Position numbers and translations under genes: made by a program. The notes beneath the pieces are model-generated. The model was not told where the DNA came from. It made no database searches and saw only the letters and a program-made list of their open reading frames with translations. From positions 1,678,970 to 1,742,969 of the forward strand of contig NZ_UGHK01000002.1 of assembly GCF_900450705.1 (NCBI RefSeq): DNA of 64,000 nucleotides, in the 5' to 3' direction. Source of the stretch: Avibacterium paragallinarum. GTDB lineage: Bacteria; Pseudomonadota; Gammaproteobacteria; Enterobacterales; Pasteurellaceae. Positions 36,504-45,309 of the stretch are shown here, in pieces (position 1 is the first letter of the stretch; each line of letters begins with the position of its first letter).

Positions 36504-37736
36504 ATGACAACCAAAGTTTCACTGGATAAATCTAAAATTAAATTTGTATTGCTCGAAGGCGTACATAAAAATGCCATTGAGGTGCTAAATGCCGCAGGCT
36601 ACACTAATATTGAGTATCACAAAAAAGCCCTTGAGCCAGAAGAATTAAAAGAAGTGATCAAAGATGCTCACTTCTTAGGCATTCGCTCACGCACGCATTT
36701 AACCGCTGATGTATTGGAATGTGCCAACAAACTTATTGCTGTGGGCTGTTTTTGTATCGGCACAAACCAAGTGGATCTTGAAGTAGCAAAAATGCGTGGT
36801 ATCCCCGTGTTCAATGCACCATTTTCTAATACTCGCTCGGTGGCAGAATTGGTGCTAGGCGAAATTTTGTTCTTAATGCGTAATGTACCGCAAGCCAATG
36901 CGGAAGTGCATCGTGGTTTATGGAACAAATCTGCATCAGGTTCTAACGAAGTGCGGGGCAAAAAATTAGGGATTGTTGGCTATGGACATATTGGCTCACA
37001 GCTCAGTATCATTGCGGAATCGCTAGGTATGAATGTCTATTTTTATGATGTTGAAACCAAATTGCCATTGGGTAACGCACAGCAGGTAGGCTCATTAAAA
37101 GAATTACTTGCCAGCTGCGATGTGATTTCTTTGCACGTGCCTGAAAATGCTTCTACGAAAAATTTAATGAATGCCGAGCGTATCGCCCAGCTTAAAGAGG
37201 GAAGTATTTTAATTAACGCCGCCCGTGGTACGGTGGTGGACATTGATGCCCTAGCACAAGCTCTAAAAGCGGGCAAGTTGCGAGGGGCGGCGTTAGATGT
37301 GTTCCCTGTTGAACCCGCTTCTATCAATGAAGAATTTGTATCACCGTTACGCGGTTTAGATAACGTAATTCTCACCCCACATATTGGTGGCTCAACGGCG
37401 GAAGCCCAAGAAAATATCGGCACTGAAGTGGCGAGCAAATTCGTGAAATATTCCGACAACGGTTCAACACTTTCTGCGGTGAATTTCCCTGAAGTGTCCT
37501 TGCCTGAGCATAGCGGAACAAAACGCTTGTTGCACATTCACGAAAACCGCCCAGGTGTGTTAAACCAAATCAACCAAATTTTTGTCGGTGCAAATATCAA
37601 CATCGCCGCCCAATACCTACAAACCGATCCGAAAATTGGTTATGTGGTTATTGACGTGGAAACCGATGATTGCTCCGAGTTGTTACAACAACTGCGTGAA
37701 ATCGACGGCACGATTCGTGCGAGGGTGTTGTATTAA
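36504..37736 (+). CDS. serA: D-3-phosphoglycerate dehydrogenase
   Basis: SerA catalyses the first step of serine synthesis. The 410-residue protein, the same length as E. coli SerA, has the NAD-binding GKKLGIVGYGHIGSQLSIIAESLGM, catalytic INAARGTVVDI and LTPHIGGSTAEAQENI, and a C-terminal ACT domain (RLLHIHENRPGVLNQINQIF) that binds serine as feedback inhibitor. The ATG at 36504, with GGAG before it, is preferred to one six codons upstream. Confidence 0.98.
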   Translation: MTTKVSLDKSKIKFVLLEGVHKNAIEVLNAAGYTNIEYHKKALEPEELKEVIKDAHFLGIRSRTHLTADVLECANKLIAVGCFCIGTNQVDLEVAKMRGIPVFNAPFSNTRSVAELVLGEILFLMRNVPQANAEVHRGLWNKSASGSNEVRGKKLGIVGYGHIGSQLSIIAESLGMNVYFYDVETKLPLGNAQQVGSLKELLASCDVISLHVPENASTKNLMNAERIAQLKEGSILINAARGTVVDIDALAQALKAGKLRGAALDVFPVEPASINEEFVSPLRGLDNVILTPHIGGSTAEAQENIGTEVASKFVKYSDNGSTLSAVNFPEVSLPEHSGTKRLLHIHENRPGVLNQINQIFVGANINIAAQYLQTDPKIGYVVIDVETDDCSELLQQLREIDGTIRARVLY

Positions 37737-37768
37737 AACGCGTGAGTTTTTCAGCAATAAGTAAATAT

Positions 37769-37815
37769 AAAGTGCGGTCAGAAAATAGCGTGTTTTTTGA
37801 CCGCACTTTTACTTT
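37769..37815 (+). terminator. Terminator of rpiA-serA formed by an uptake-signal pair
   Basis: AAAGTGCGGTCA (37769-37780) and TGACCGCACTTT (37798-37809) make a perfect 12-bp stem followed by TACTTTT. Both arms are exact extended uptake signals. Confidence 0.88.
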
Positions 37816-37934
37816 TCTGTAAAAATATATGTTATCTAATTAGATTGATTTTTAGTAATTTTCACTTCTATATTCTTTGATCTGCACCCCAAAAGTTAGA
37901 CTAAACAACCAACTGATTAAGGTGCAGATTTTTT

Positions 37935-38444
37935 ATGACTAAATATACTCAACGTTTCAAACAACAAGTGCTCGACTTTTATCATCAAAATGGAAAAAAC
38001 CGTTCGCTTACTCGCCAGTATTTTCAGCTTCCCCAAAGCACGTTAGCACGTTGGATTGCGAAATTTAATCATAATGGAATCAATGGATTAGCTGTGTTAG
38101 GTAAAAAACGATGTTATTCTGTTGAGTTTAAATTAAAGGTTATTCAAGCTATCAAAAAAGGCCAGTGCTCCGCTGAAGCCGCCTGCTTTCGCTTTGATAT
38201 CCCCAGTTCAGGGATAATTAGTCAATGGTTGCAACGCTTTGAAAAACAAGGTATAGATGGGTTATTACTCAAACCTAAAGGTCGTCCAAGTATGAAACTC
38301 AACTCACCTAAAATGCCACCAACGCCCAAAACAGAAGAAGAACGCTTGCGTTACCGAATTTTGGAATTAGAAGCGGAGAATGCAATGCTAAAAAAGTTGC
38401 AGGAACTCAACCAACAAAAAATGCAGAAAAAGCCGTCATCGTAA
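37935..38444 (+). CDS. IS150-like OrfA, copy 2
   Basis: The 169-residue protein is identical to the one at 28235-28744 (helix-turn-helix pair and terminal coiled coil). The upstream IS-end hairpin arms at 37880-37888 and 37921-37929 are conserved, though the inner hairpin has one mismatch in this copy. Confidence 0.92.
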   Translation: MTKYTQRFKQQVLDFYHQNGKNRSLTRQYFQLPQSTLARWIAKFNHNGINGLAVLGKKRCYSVEFKLKVIQAIKKGQCSAEAACFRFDIPSSGIISQWLQRFEKQGIDGLLLKPKGRPSMKLNSPKMPPTPKTEEERLRYRILELEAENAMLKKLQELNQQKMQKKPSS

Positions 38445-38467
38445 ATGCCTTACGCTCGCGTTTCCCG

Positions 38468-39274
38468 TTGGAATTGTTACTCAGGCTAATCGGATTGGCA
38501 CGCAGTTCGTTCTTTTATCATCTCAAGCCAAAGTCGGATAAAAATGTAGCGATTTCACAGAAAATAGAGGAAATTTATCGCAAAAATGACGAAAATTATG
38601 GTTATCGTCGAATTACCTTGGAATTAAGGAAATACTTGATTATCAACCACAAAAGGGGGCAAGCGATAATGCAACGTTTGGGGTTAAAAGGAAAAAGTAA
38701 GCAGAAAAAATATCGTTCTTACCAAGGCAAAGTGGGACACATTGCCGATAATCTGTTGCAACGGGATTTTACGGCAACGATGCCGAATGAGAAGTGGGTA
38801 ACGGATATCACCGAGTTCAAATGTGCGGAAGGCAAAGTGTATTTATCGCCGATTAAAGACTTGTTTAATAACGAAATTATTGCTTATGATGTGGCGAGAA
38901 GTCCGAGTTTTGAGCAGATAACCAGAATGCTGACCCAGGCGGTGAACCGATTAGCGGGGGAAAAACCGATACTGCATTCCGACCAAGGGTGGCAGTATCA
39001 AATGATGGGTTATCGAGAGATATTGAAAAAACACGGTATTACGCAAAGTATGTCGAGAAAAGGCAATTGCCTTGATAATGGTGCGATGGAAAGCTTTTTC
39101 GGGCGATTGAAGACGGAATGTTACTTTGGCAAGCGGTTTGAAACCTTTGAACAGCTTGAAAAAGTGATTCACGAGTACATTCATTACTACAACAATGAGC
39201 GTATTCAAGTGAAGCTCAAAGGACTAAGCCCTGTGGAATACAGAACTCAGTCCTTGAATGAAATTAGAATATAG
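38468..39274 (+). CDS. IS150-like OrfB, copy 2
   Basis: DDE transposase frame of 268 codons, probably made as an OrfAB fusion by -1 frameshifting. It has the standard [12 protein letters not shown] around the catalytic Glu and ARSPSFEQ, so it is the better candidate for an active transposase of the two copies. Confidence 0.92.
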   Translation: MELLLRLIGLARSSFFYHLKPKSDKNVAISQKIEEIYRKNDENYGYRRITLELRKYLIINHKRGQAIMQRLGLKGKSKQKKYRSYQGKVGHIADNLLQRDFTATMPNEKWVTDITEFKCAEGKVYLSPIKDLFNNEIIAYDVARSPSFEQITRMLTQAVNRLAGEKPILHSDQGWQYQMMGYREILKKHGITQSMSRKGNCLDNGAMESFFGRLKTECYFGKRFETFEQLEKVIHEYIHYYNNERIQVKLKGLSPVEYRTQSLNEIRI

Positions 39275-39297
39275 TCTAACTTTTTGGGGGCAGATCA

Positions 39298-39666
39298 TCC
39301 ACCACAGCAAAGCCCATTAGCAATGGATACAGCAAAAGCGATTTTTAATGAATCTTCACTCAAACAATCTTATGACCAGAATATTTTAGAGGCTTATTTG
39401 AAATATATTGAAATGCCATCTGAAACTTATCATAAATTGCGTCAAAGACAATTAACTTGGCAAGAAATACAAGAGGCACAAAATGAATACCTTGTTGCTT
39501 ATCGCACAACAATATTAGATAAAATCAGCCTCAATAGAACGGAAGAGAAACAAAATCCAGAAACAACACAGCAGCAAAACTTAAAAATGCGCAAATTCTT
39601 TGATGAATTTAGCAAGCTAGAGCAAGAAAAAATCGCCCTATTTACATGTTATATCAACAAAAAACT
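39298..39666 (+). pseudogene. Truncated DNA methylase C-terminal fragment
   Basis: Directly after the IS right end the frame reads PQQSPLAMDTAKAIFNESSLKQSYDQNILEAYLKYIEMPSETYHKL, then RKFFDEFSKLEQEKIAL. This is the C-terminal helical region of large HsdM-type N6-adenine methylases. All catalytic motifs (SAM-binding and NPPY) are missing. Near 39640-39645 the frame breaks, and the homologous sequence continues in the next feature as ML-YQQKTLVITAPSDN. Not functional as a methylase. Confidence 0.7.
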
Positions 39667-41088
39667 TTAGTCATTACTGCACCAAGCGACAATGCGAAAC
39701 AAAAAATATTTTTAGGTTATGACTGGAGCAACCGCAAAGGTGCAGAGGGCATTCAAATACAAACAGCAGGCGGAAAACTTTATAACGACCAAGACCGCTT
39801 TGCGTCCAATACATTAGCCGCTTGCGTGCGTGAAATGTTTACGGAAAACAATGCAAGCATTGGCGAAGAACAAAAAGAATATGCAACAATTTTAAATACT
39901 GTAGATATGCTGGATTTCAGTAATATCAATTTTAATTACGCTATTCGCACCAGCATGCAGAAAAAAGTAGAAGTGGTGAGTAAATATCCGCTGGTAAGAT
40001 TGGGAGAAGTTGCGGAAATTATTTCAGGGCAATCTCCCGAATCTCGTTATTATAATGAATTGGGAGAAGGCTTACTATTTTATCAGGGAAAAAAGGATTT
40101 TGGGTTCATTTATTTAGAAAAAATAAATATCTATACATCATCAATTACAAAACGATCTACTAAAGATGATATTTTGATGAGTGTTCGCGCTCCTGTTGGA
40201 GATGTAAATATCAATCCATTTGACGAAATTTGTATCGGTCGAGGTTTGGCTGCGATTAGGCCTAAATTAGATGTTATCAAGCAACGTTATTTATTTGCAT
40301 TTATTCAAGGAAATAAAGATTTATTTCAAGGTAAACAAGGAATGGCTTTTTCTTCAATTTCTCGTTCAGAATTAGAAAATCAAAAAATCCCCCTGCCTTC
40401 CCTTGAAATCCAACAACAAATCGTTACCGAATGCGAAAAAATTAATGAAGAATACGAAAACAGCCGTATGAAAATTGAAGAATATCGCGCCAAAATTGCT
40501 AAGATATTCAATGAGTTAGAAATCGTGCGGGGGGGGGTAAAACGCTTTAAAATCAATGAGTTATCAAATATTTTGATGTGTAGGCGTGTTATGAAACATC
40601 AGACAAATTCGGTTTCAGGTGTGCCATTTTATAAAATTGGAACATTTGGAAGTAAAGCTAATGCTTTTATTTCATTAGAATTATATGAAGAATATAAAGA
40701 AAAATATCCGTATCCAAAGAAGGGGCAGGTTTTAATTTCTGCTGCTGGTACACTTGGGAAAACGGTTATATTTGATGGAAAACCTGCGTATTTCCAAGAT
40801 TCAAATATTGTCTGGCTGGATAGCAATGAAAACATTATTAATAATTTATTTTTATACTATGCTTTGCAAACTGTTGATTGGAAAAAATACTCAACAGAAG
40901 GAAGCGTTATTCCAAGAATTTACAATAATAATTTGGGAAATGTAGAAATCCCCGTCCCTGACCTCGCCACCCAAGAAAAAATCATTTCTGAAGTGAGCGA
41001 AATTGAGGCAAAAATCGCCGAACTGCAAACGCAAATGGCAGACACGGAAGCGAAGAAAAAAGCAATACTTAATCAATATTTATTGTAA
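39646..41088 (+). CDS. Methylase tail fused to two-TRD specificity domain (remnant)
   Basis: The 480-codon frame starts inside the methylase tail (KTLVITAPSDNAKQKIFLGYDWSNRKGAEGI, residues 7-37), a motif seen in methylase-specificity fusion proteins. It then encodes TRD1 (VVSKYPLVRLGEVAEIISGQSP to LPSLEIQQQIVTECEKI, residues about 112-270), a coiled coil, a GGV junction at the G9 tract (codon about 295), and TRD2 (RFKINELSNILMCRRV to IPVPDLATQEKIISEVSEIEAKIAELQ). With G9 the two TRDs are in frame. Lacking its methylase part, it can act only if it pairs with a subunit encoded elsewhere. Confidence 0.75.
   Translation: MLYQQKTLVITAPSDNAKQKIFLGYDWSNRKGAEGIQIQTAGGKLYNDQDRFASNTLAACVREMFTENNASIGEEQKEYATILNTVDMLDFSNINFNYAIRTSMQKKVEVVSKYPLVRLGEVAEIISGQSPESRYYNELGEGLLFYQGKKDFGFIYLEKINIYTSSITKRSTKDDILMSVRAPVGDVNINPFDEICIGRGLAAIRPKLDVIKQRYLFAFIQGNKDLFQGKQGMAFSSISRSELENQKIPLPSLEIQQQIVTECEKINEEYENSRMKIEEYRAKIAKIFNELEIVRGGVKRFKINELSNILMCRRVMKHQTNSVSGVPFYKIGTFGSKANAFISLELYEEYKEKYPYPKKGQVLISAAGTLGKTVIFDGKPAYFQDSNIVWLDSNENIINNLFLYYALQTVDWKKYSTEGSVIPRIYNNNLGNVEIPVPDLATQEKIISEVSEIEAKIAELQTQMADTEAKKKAILNQYLL
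40529..40537 (+). repeat. G9 homopolymer tract between TRD1 and TRD2
   Basis: Nine G on the coding strand. G8 would give TAA directly after the tract; G10 gives a stop four codons later. Either change removes TRD2. The present length is the full-length state. Confidence 0.85.
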
Positions 41089-41090
41089 AA

Positions 41091-41137
41091 AAAGTGCGGT
41101 GGAAATTTTTTGAATTTTTCCACCGCACTTTGTTTTT
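41091..41137 (+). terminator. Uptake-signal-pair terminator after the R-M remnant
   Basis: AAAGTGCGGTGGAAA (41091-41105) and TTTCCACCGCACTTT (41117-41131) form a perfect 15-bp stem followed by GTTTTT. It insulates mltG from the remnant. Confidence 0.88.
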
Positions 41138-41219
41138 ACCCTATTCTTGTTTTTTCATAACATTCTGAAAATTTTCCTGTCTGTGATACACTTGCCCTCA
41201 ATTTTTTGATGATGGATCG

Positions 41220-42254
41220 ATGATGAAAAAATTTTTCCTTTTTCTTTTGTTTTTGTTGCTCTTGATTGGTGGGGCGGCGCTTTGGGGTTATCAGCATTTA
41301 ACGCAATGGGTGCAGCACCCTGTGAATGTGCAGGCGGAGCAGTTGTTAACGGTGGAACGTGGAACAACGGGGGCGAAATTAGCGAAGCTGTTGGAGCAAG
41401 AAAAGCTGGTTGATGATGCCACCTATTTGCCGTGGTTGTTAAAGCTCAAGCCCGAGTTAAACAAAATCAAGGCAGGGACATATTCCCTTGAGGGCGTGAA
41501 GACGGTGGCGGATTTGTTGCAACGTTTAAATAGCGGTAAAGAAGTGCAACTGAATGTGCGTTTTTTAGAAGGGGATACCTTCAAAACGTGGCGTAAAACG
41601 CTGGCGAAAGCCCCTTATTTGCAACAAACTTTGGTAGATAAAACGGAAGAAGAAATTTATCAATTATTGAATTTACCCGCGGATTTACCGCATAAAATTG
41701 AGGGCTGGTTGTATCCTGATACATACAGCTATACGCCGAAGTCGAGCGATTTAGCCTTATTGAAACGGGCTGCGGATCGAATGAAAACGCTATTAGAAAA
41801 AATTTGGGCGGAGCGAGAGGCTGATTTACCGCTAAAAAATGCCTATGAAATGCTGATTTTAGCTTCTATTGTTGAGCGTGAAACCGCGTTAAATGATGAG
41901 CGAGCGAAAGTAGCATCGGTGTTCATTAACCGCTTGAATAAAAAGATGAAATTGCAAACTGACCCGACAGTGATTTATGGAATGGGGGAGCGTTATCAGG
42001 GCAATATTCGGCGTAAAGATCTAGAAGAAGCCACCGCCTATAACACCTATGTGATCGAGGGCTTGCCGCCAACCCCTATCGCAATGCCGACAGAAAGTGC
42101 GTTGCGAGCAGTGGCTCACCCTGAGAAAACCACATTCCTCTATTTCGTTGCGGACGGCACGGGCGGGCATAAATTTAGCCAAACCTTGCAACAACATAAT
42201 CAAGCGGTGCAAGAATATTTGCGTTGGTATCGCCAACAAAAAAATGGGAAATAA
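41220..42254 (+). CDS. mltG: Endolytic peptidoglycan transglycosylase
   Basis: MltG (YceG) cuts nascent glycan strands within the chain and helps set their length. The 344-residue protein has an N-terminal membrane anchor ([20 protein letters not shown]), a LysM-like segment and the catalytic domain with Glu in [28 protein letters not shown], then [10 protein letters not shown]. Two adjacent ATG codons (41220, 41223) are equally likely starts. It leads the mltG-tmk-holB-tatD operon. Confidence 0.95.
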   Translation: MMKKFFLFLLFLLLLIGGAALWGYQHLTQWVQHPVNVQAEQLLTVERGTTGAKLAKLLEQEKLVDDATYLPWLLKLKPELNKIKAGTYSLEGVKTVADLLQRLNSGKEVQLNVRFLEGDTFKTWRKTLAKAPYLQQTLVDKTEEEIYQLLNLPADLPHKIEGWLYPDTYSYTPKSSDLALLKRAADRMKTLLEKIWAEREADLPLKNAYEMLILASIVERETALNDERAKVASVFINRLNKKMKLQTDPTVIYGMGERYQGNIRRKDLEEATAYNTYVIEGLPPTPIAMPTESALRAVAHPEKTTFLYFVADGTGGHKFSQTLQQHNQAVQEYLRWYRQQKNGK

Positions 42255-42255
42255 A

Positions 42256-42885
42256 ATGAAAGGAAAATTTATTGTCATTGAGGGCTTAGAGGGGGCGGGG
42301 AAAACCACCGCCCGCGAGGCAATTTTGGCAACCCTACAGCAATCGGGCATTGATGATGTGGTGTTCACCCGTGAACCAGGCGGTACGCCCTTAGCGGAGA
42401 AATTACGCCAATTAATTAAATATGAAACGGAAGAACCCGTGAGCGATAAGGCGGAATTATTAATGCTCTATGCCGCCCGCATTCAGCTGGTGGAGAACGT
42501 GATAAAACCCGCATTGGAAGCGGGGAAGTGGGTGATCGGTGATCGCCACGATTTATCTTCCCAGGCTTATCAAGGGGGCGGGCGACAAATTGATGCACAA
42601 TTGTTGCAATCCTTAAAGCAAACGGTGTTAGGGGATTTTGCCCCTGATCTCACGCTATATTTAGATCTCGATCCTGAAATCGGTTTGGCTCGAGCCAGAG
42701 GGCGTGGCGAGTTGGATCGTATTGAGCAGCAGGAAATCGCTTTTTTCCAACGCACTCGCTGCCGTTATTTGGAATTGGTACAGCAAGATCCGAATGCGGT
42801 TGTCATCAACGCCGAACAGCCCATTGAGCAAGTGCGTGCCGATATTCAAAGTGCGGTGCTAAATTTCGTTAAAAATCATCAATAA
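42256..42885 (+). CDS. tmk: Thymidylate kinase
   Basis: The 209-residue enzyme phosphorylates dTMP. It has the P-loop [14 protein letters not shown], the DR(Y/H) motif [18 protein letters not shown] and the [18 protein letters not shown] lid. It begins one base after mltG ends; a longer open frame into mltG is not coding. Confidence 0.97.
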   Translation: MKGKFIVIEGLEGAGKTTAREAILATLQQSGIDDVVFTREPGGTPLAEKLRQLIKYETEEPVSDKAELLMLYAARIQLVENVIKPALEAGKWVIGDRHDLSSQAYQGGGRQIDAQLLQSLKQTVLGDFAPDLTLYLDLDPEIGLARARGRGELDRIEQQEIAFFQRTRCRYLELVQQDPNAVVINAEQPIEQVRADIQSAVLNFVKNHQ

Positions 42886-43895
42886 TGCTTATGTTACGCT
42901 ATCCTTGGTTGCAACCTTATTATGACAAAATCATCAACGCCTTTGAACAGGGCTATGGTCATCACGCCTTGCTATTTAAGACTGAGCAAGGCATTGGTGG
43001 TGATGAGTTGGTTCATCAGGTGGCAGGCTGGTTGATGTGCCAATCGCCAGAAGATTATCAACCTTGTGGGCATTGCCATAGTTGCCAGCTTTTTAATGCG
43101 GGCAATCACCCTGATTTTTATGTCCTTGAATCCATTGAAAATAAAGACATCGGCATCGATCAAATTCGTGAGGTGAATGAAAAGGTTAGCCAACGCTCAC
43201 AGCAAAACGGCAATAAGGTGGTGTGGATTAAACAAGCGGATCGCCTAACCGAAGCCGCCGCGAATGCTTTGCTTAAAACCTTGGAAGAACCCACAGACAG
43301 CACCTATTTTCTATTGCAAGTGGATCTCTCCGCTCGCTTGTTGGCGACCATTTACAGCCGCAGTCAGCCTTGGCTCATTTCATTACCCTGTGAAGCCGAA
43401 GCGATGGCTTGGCTCGCGACGCAGGTAGCGGAAAAGACAGAGGAAAAAACAGCAGAAATTCGCACCGCACTTCAAGTTAGCCACGGTCGCCCGTTAGAAG
43501 CCTTGGCGATGTTGGAGCAAGGGCTATTGGAAAACCGCAAACGGCTATTACGCCAATTTTGGCTGTTTTATACTCGCCGTTCACCACTAGAATTATTACC
43601 GCACTTTGAAAAAGAGCGGGTATTTCAGCAGTTAGATTGGCTTTGTGCGTTTTTGGCTGATGCGTTAAAAATAAAATTAAACGTGCCAGCCACTTGGGTT
43701 CAAGCAGATTTTTTACAAGCCATTAAACAGTTTAACCAAAAACAAACCGCACAGGGGCTACTCAAAGCCAACCAAATTATGCAACAAGTGCGGTCAGATT
43801 TAATGCAAATTAATGCGGTCAATCAAGAATTAATCTTGCTTGATGGCTTAACCCGTTTAATTACTGAGGTGTTTGAACCTCAACAAAATCATTAG
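42885..43895 (+). CDS. holB: DNA polymerase III delta' subunit
   Basis: Delta' is the stator of the clamp loader. The 336-residue protein has the altered P-loop region (HHALLFKTEQGIGGDELV), the zinc module MCQSPEDYQPCGHCHSC, and KQADRLTEAAANALLKTLEEPTDSTYFLL with the SRC-like SRSQPW. It overlaps tmk by one base (TAATG); an ATG two codons later is also possible. Confidence 0.95.
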   Translation: MLMLRYPWLQPYYDKIINAFEQGYGHHALLFKTEQGIGGDELVHQVAGWLMCQSPEDYQPCGHCHSCQLFNAGNHPDFYVLESIENKDIGIDQIREVNEKVSQRSQQNGNKVVWIKQADRLTEAAANALLKTLEEPTDSTYFLLQVDLSARLLATIYSRSQPWLISLPCEAEAMAWLATQVAEKTEEKTAEIRTALQVSHGRPLEALAMLEQGLLENRKRLLRQFWLFYTRRSPLELLPHFEKERVFQQLDWLCAFLADALKIKLNVPATWVQADFLQAIKQFNQKQTAQGLLKANQIMQQVRSDLMQINAVNQELILLDGLTRLITEVFEPQQNH

Positions 43896-43904
43896 GAAAG
43901 TCAA

Positions 43905-44687
43905 ATGTTTATTGTAGATAGTCATTGTCATTTAGACGCGTTAGATTACGAAAACTTACATAAAAATGTTGCCGATGTGGTGGAAAAAGCCAAGCAACGT
44001 GGCGTGCAACATTTGCTTGCGGTGGGCGTAACCTTGCAACGTTTTGAACAGGTGTATGACAGCCTCGCCCCGTTCCCGCAAATTTCCTTAGCTTGCGGTG
44101 TTCACCCTTTGAATTTGGAAGATGAGCCCTTTGATTATGAGCGTCTGCTCAAACTCGCACACGATGATAAAGTTATCGCCATTGGGGAAATGGGGTTAGA
44201 TTATTATTACAGCGAGGAAAATAAAGCGGAGCAACAATCTGTTTTCGCACAACAAATTGCCATCGCCAATGAGTTGGCGAAACCGATTATTGTGCATACT
44301 CGCTCGGCAAGGGAAGACACTATCGCCCTGCTGAAAGCCCATAATGCAGAAAAGTGCGGTGGGATTTTGCACTGTTTTACCGAAAATTGGGAAATGGCGA
44401 AACAAGCCCTTGATTTAGGCTTCTATATTTCTATTTCGGGCATTATTACTTTTAAAAATGCGGAAGCATTGCGTGATGTGGTGCGAAAAGTGCCGTTAGA
44501 TCGCCTGCTGGTGGAAACGGACAGCCCTTATCTTGCCCCTGTGCCTTATCGTGGAAAACAAAATCAGCCCGCTTACACCCGCGAAGTGTGCGACTATGTG
44601 GCGACCTTGAAAGGGCTAACGAGCGAGGAATTTGCTCAAATCACCACGCAAAATTTCGAGCGTTTATTTAAAATTCAGGTACAATAA
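43905..44687 (+). CDS. TatD-family metal-dependent hydrolase (YcfH type)
   Basis: TatD-family proteins are TIM-barrel metal-dependent hydrolases, several of them 3'-5' exonucleases or deaminated-nucleic-acid nucleases. The 260-residue protein has [52 protein letters not shown] and [10 protein letters not shown]. Position after tmk-holB matches ycfH. Confidence 0.93.
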   Translation: MFIVDSHCHLDALDYENLHKNVADVVEKAKQRGVQHLLAVGVTLQRFEQVYDSLAPFPQISLACGVHPLNLEDEPFDYERLLKLAHDDKVIAIGEMGLDYYYSEENKAEQQSVFAQQIAIANELAKPIIVHTRSAREDTIALLKAHNAEKCGGILHCFTENWEMAKQALDLGFYISISGIITFKNAEALRDVVRKVPLDRLLVETDSPYLAPVPYRGKQNQPAYTREVCDYVATLKGLTSEEFAQITTQNFERLFKIQVQ

Positions 44688-44715
44688 CTCACCACTTTAG
44701 CAGGAGAAAGAAACA

Positions 44716-45243
44716 ATGCGACGTTTTTTTAACTATTTTTTCATCTTGGTGATTTTGCTTTTTCACGGGTTTTTGTTCGCACTGGTGAACTATGTAACCC
44801 CGCATTATGACGTTACCCGCGTAACGGGCGTGGAAGTGAAACGGGTGGATAAAGATGGCCCAATCACCAAATCCAACCCCGCTGACGGACCAACCCGCGA
44901 TGTGTATTATATTTACACGCAAAAGCCGAATGAGGATAAAGTGATGGTGTATCGCAATGAAGATACCCGCTGGAGCTTTCCATTTTATTTCAAATTTGGC
45001 TCGGCAGATTTACAAGCCAAAGCACAAAGTTTTGCGGTAGAGCATAAATTGGTGCAAGTGAAATATTACGGCTGGCGTTTAGTACTATTTGACGAGTTCC
45101 GCAACGCCACTTCAATTAAAGAAGTTACGTTAGACGAAGGGGCATCTTACCCGATTTTGTCTTACATTTTTTACTTCTTCTTGCTGATTACTTTATTTTT
45201 CTCAATCCAATTCGTGCGTGGTTGGTTTGATAGCGAACGATAA
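44716..45243 (+). CDS. DUF1523 membrane protein
   Basis: The 175-residue protein has an N-terminal membrane segment (FNYFFILVILLFHGFLFALVNYV), a soluble middle with DVTRVTGVEVKRVDKDGP, RDVYYIYTQKPNEDKVMVYRNEDTRW and VKYYGWRLVLFDEFRNATSI, and a second membrane segment near the C-terminus. This pattern is the DUF1523 family of unknown function. Confidence 0.88.
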   Translation: MRRFFNYFFILVILLFHGFLFALVNYVTPHYDVTRVTGVEVKRVDKDGPITKSNPADGPTRDVYYIYTQKPNEDKVMVYRNEDTRWSFPFYFKFGSADLQAKAQSFAVEHKLVQVKYYGWRLVLFDEFRNATSIKEVTLDEGASYPILSYIFYFFLLITLFFSIQFVRGWFDSER

Positions 45244-45309
45244 GCATCAAAAATAAGGTGAAAGTGGTGTATCTTGTGATGCACCATTTTTTGTCTAAGG
45301 ATAATAAAA

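Larger units (their letters stand above)
37878..39297 (+). mobile_element. IS3-family (IS150-like) insertion sequence, copy 2
   Basis: Also 1,420 bp, in the same orientation as copy 1 at 28178 and differing from it at only a handful of positions. Flanks are ...TATTCTT and TCCACCA..., again without a target duplication. Its right end abuts a truncated methylase gene, while its left flank is the serA 3' region, so sequence was probably lost on one side of the insertion or exchanged by recombination. Confidence 0.93.

Noticed and set aside
39284-39297. TTG start of the methylase fragment within the IS right end
   Set aside because: It is the IS terminal repeat read as codons; the fragment has no genuine start and is treated as a pseudogene.
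42097-42255. Longer N-terminus for tmk inside mltG
   Set aside because: Those 53 codons are an out-of-frame reading of mltG; the P-loop protein begins properly at 42256.
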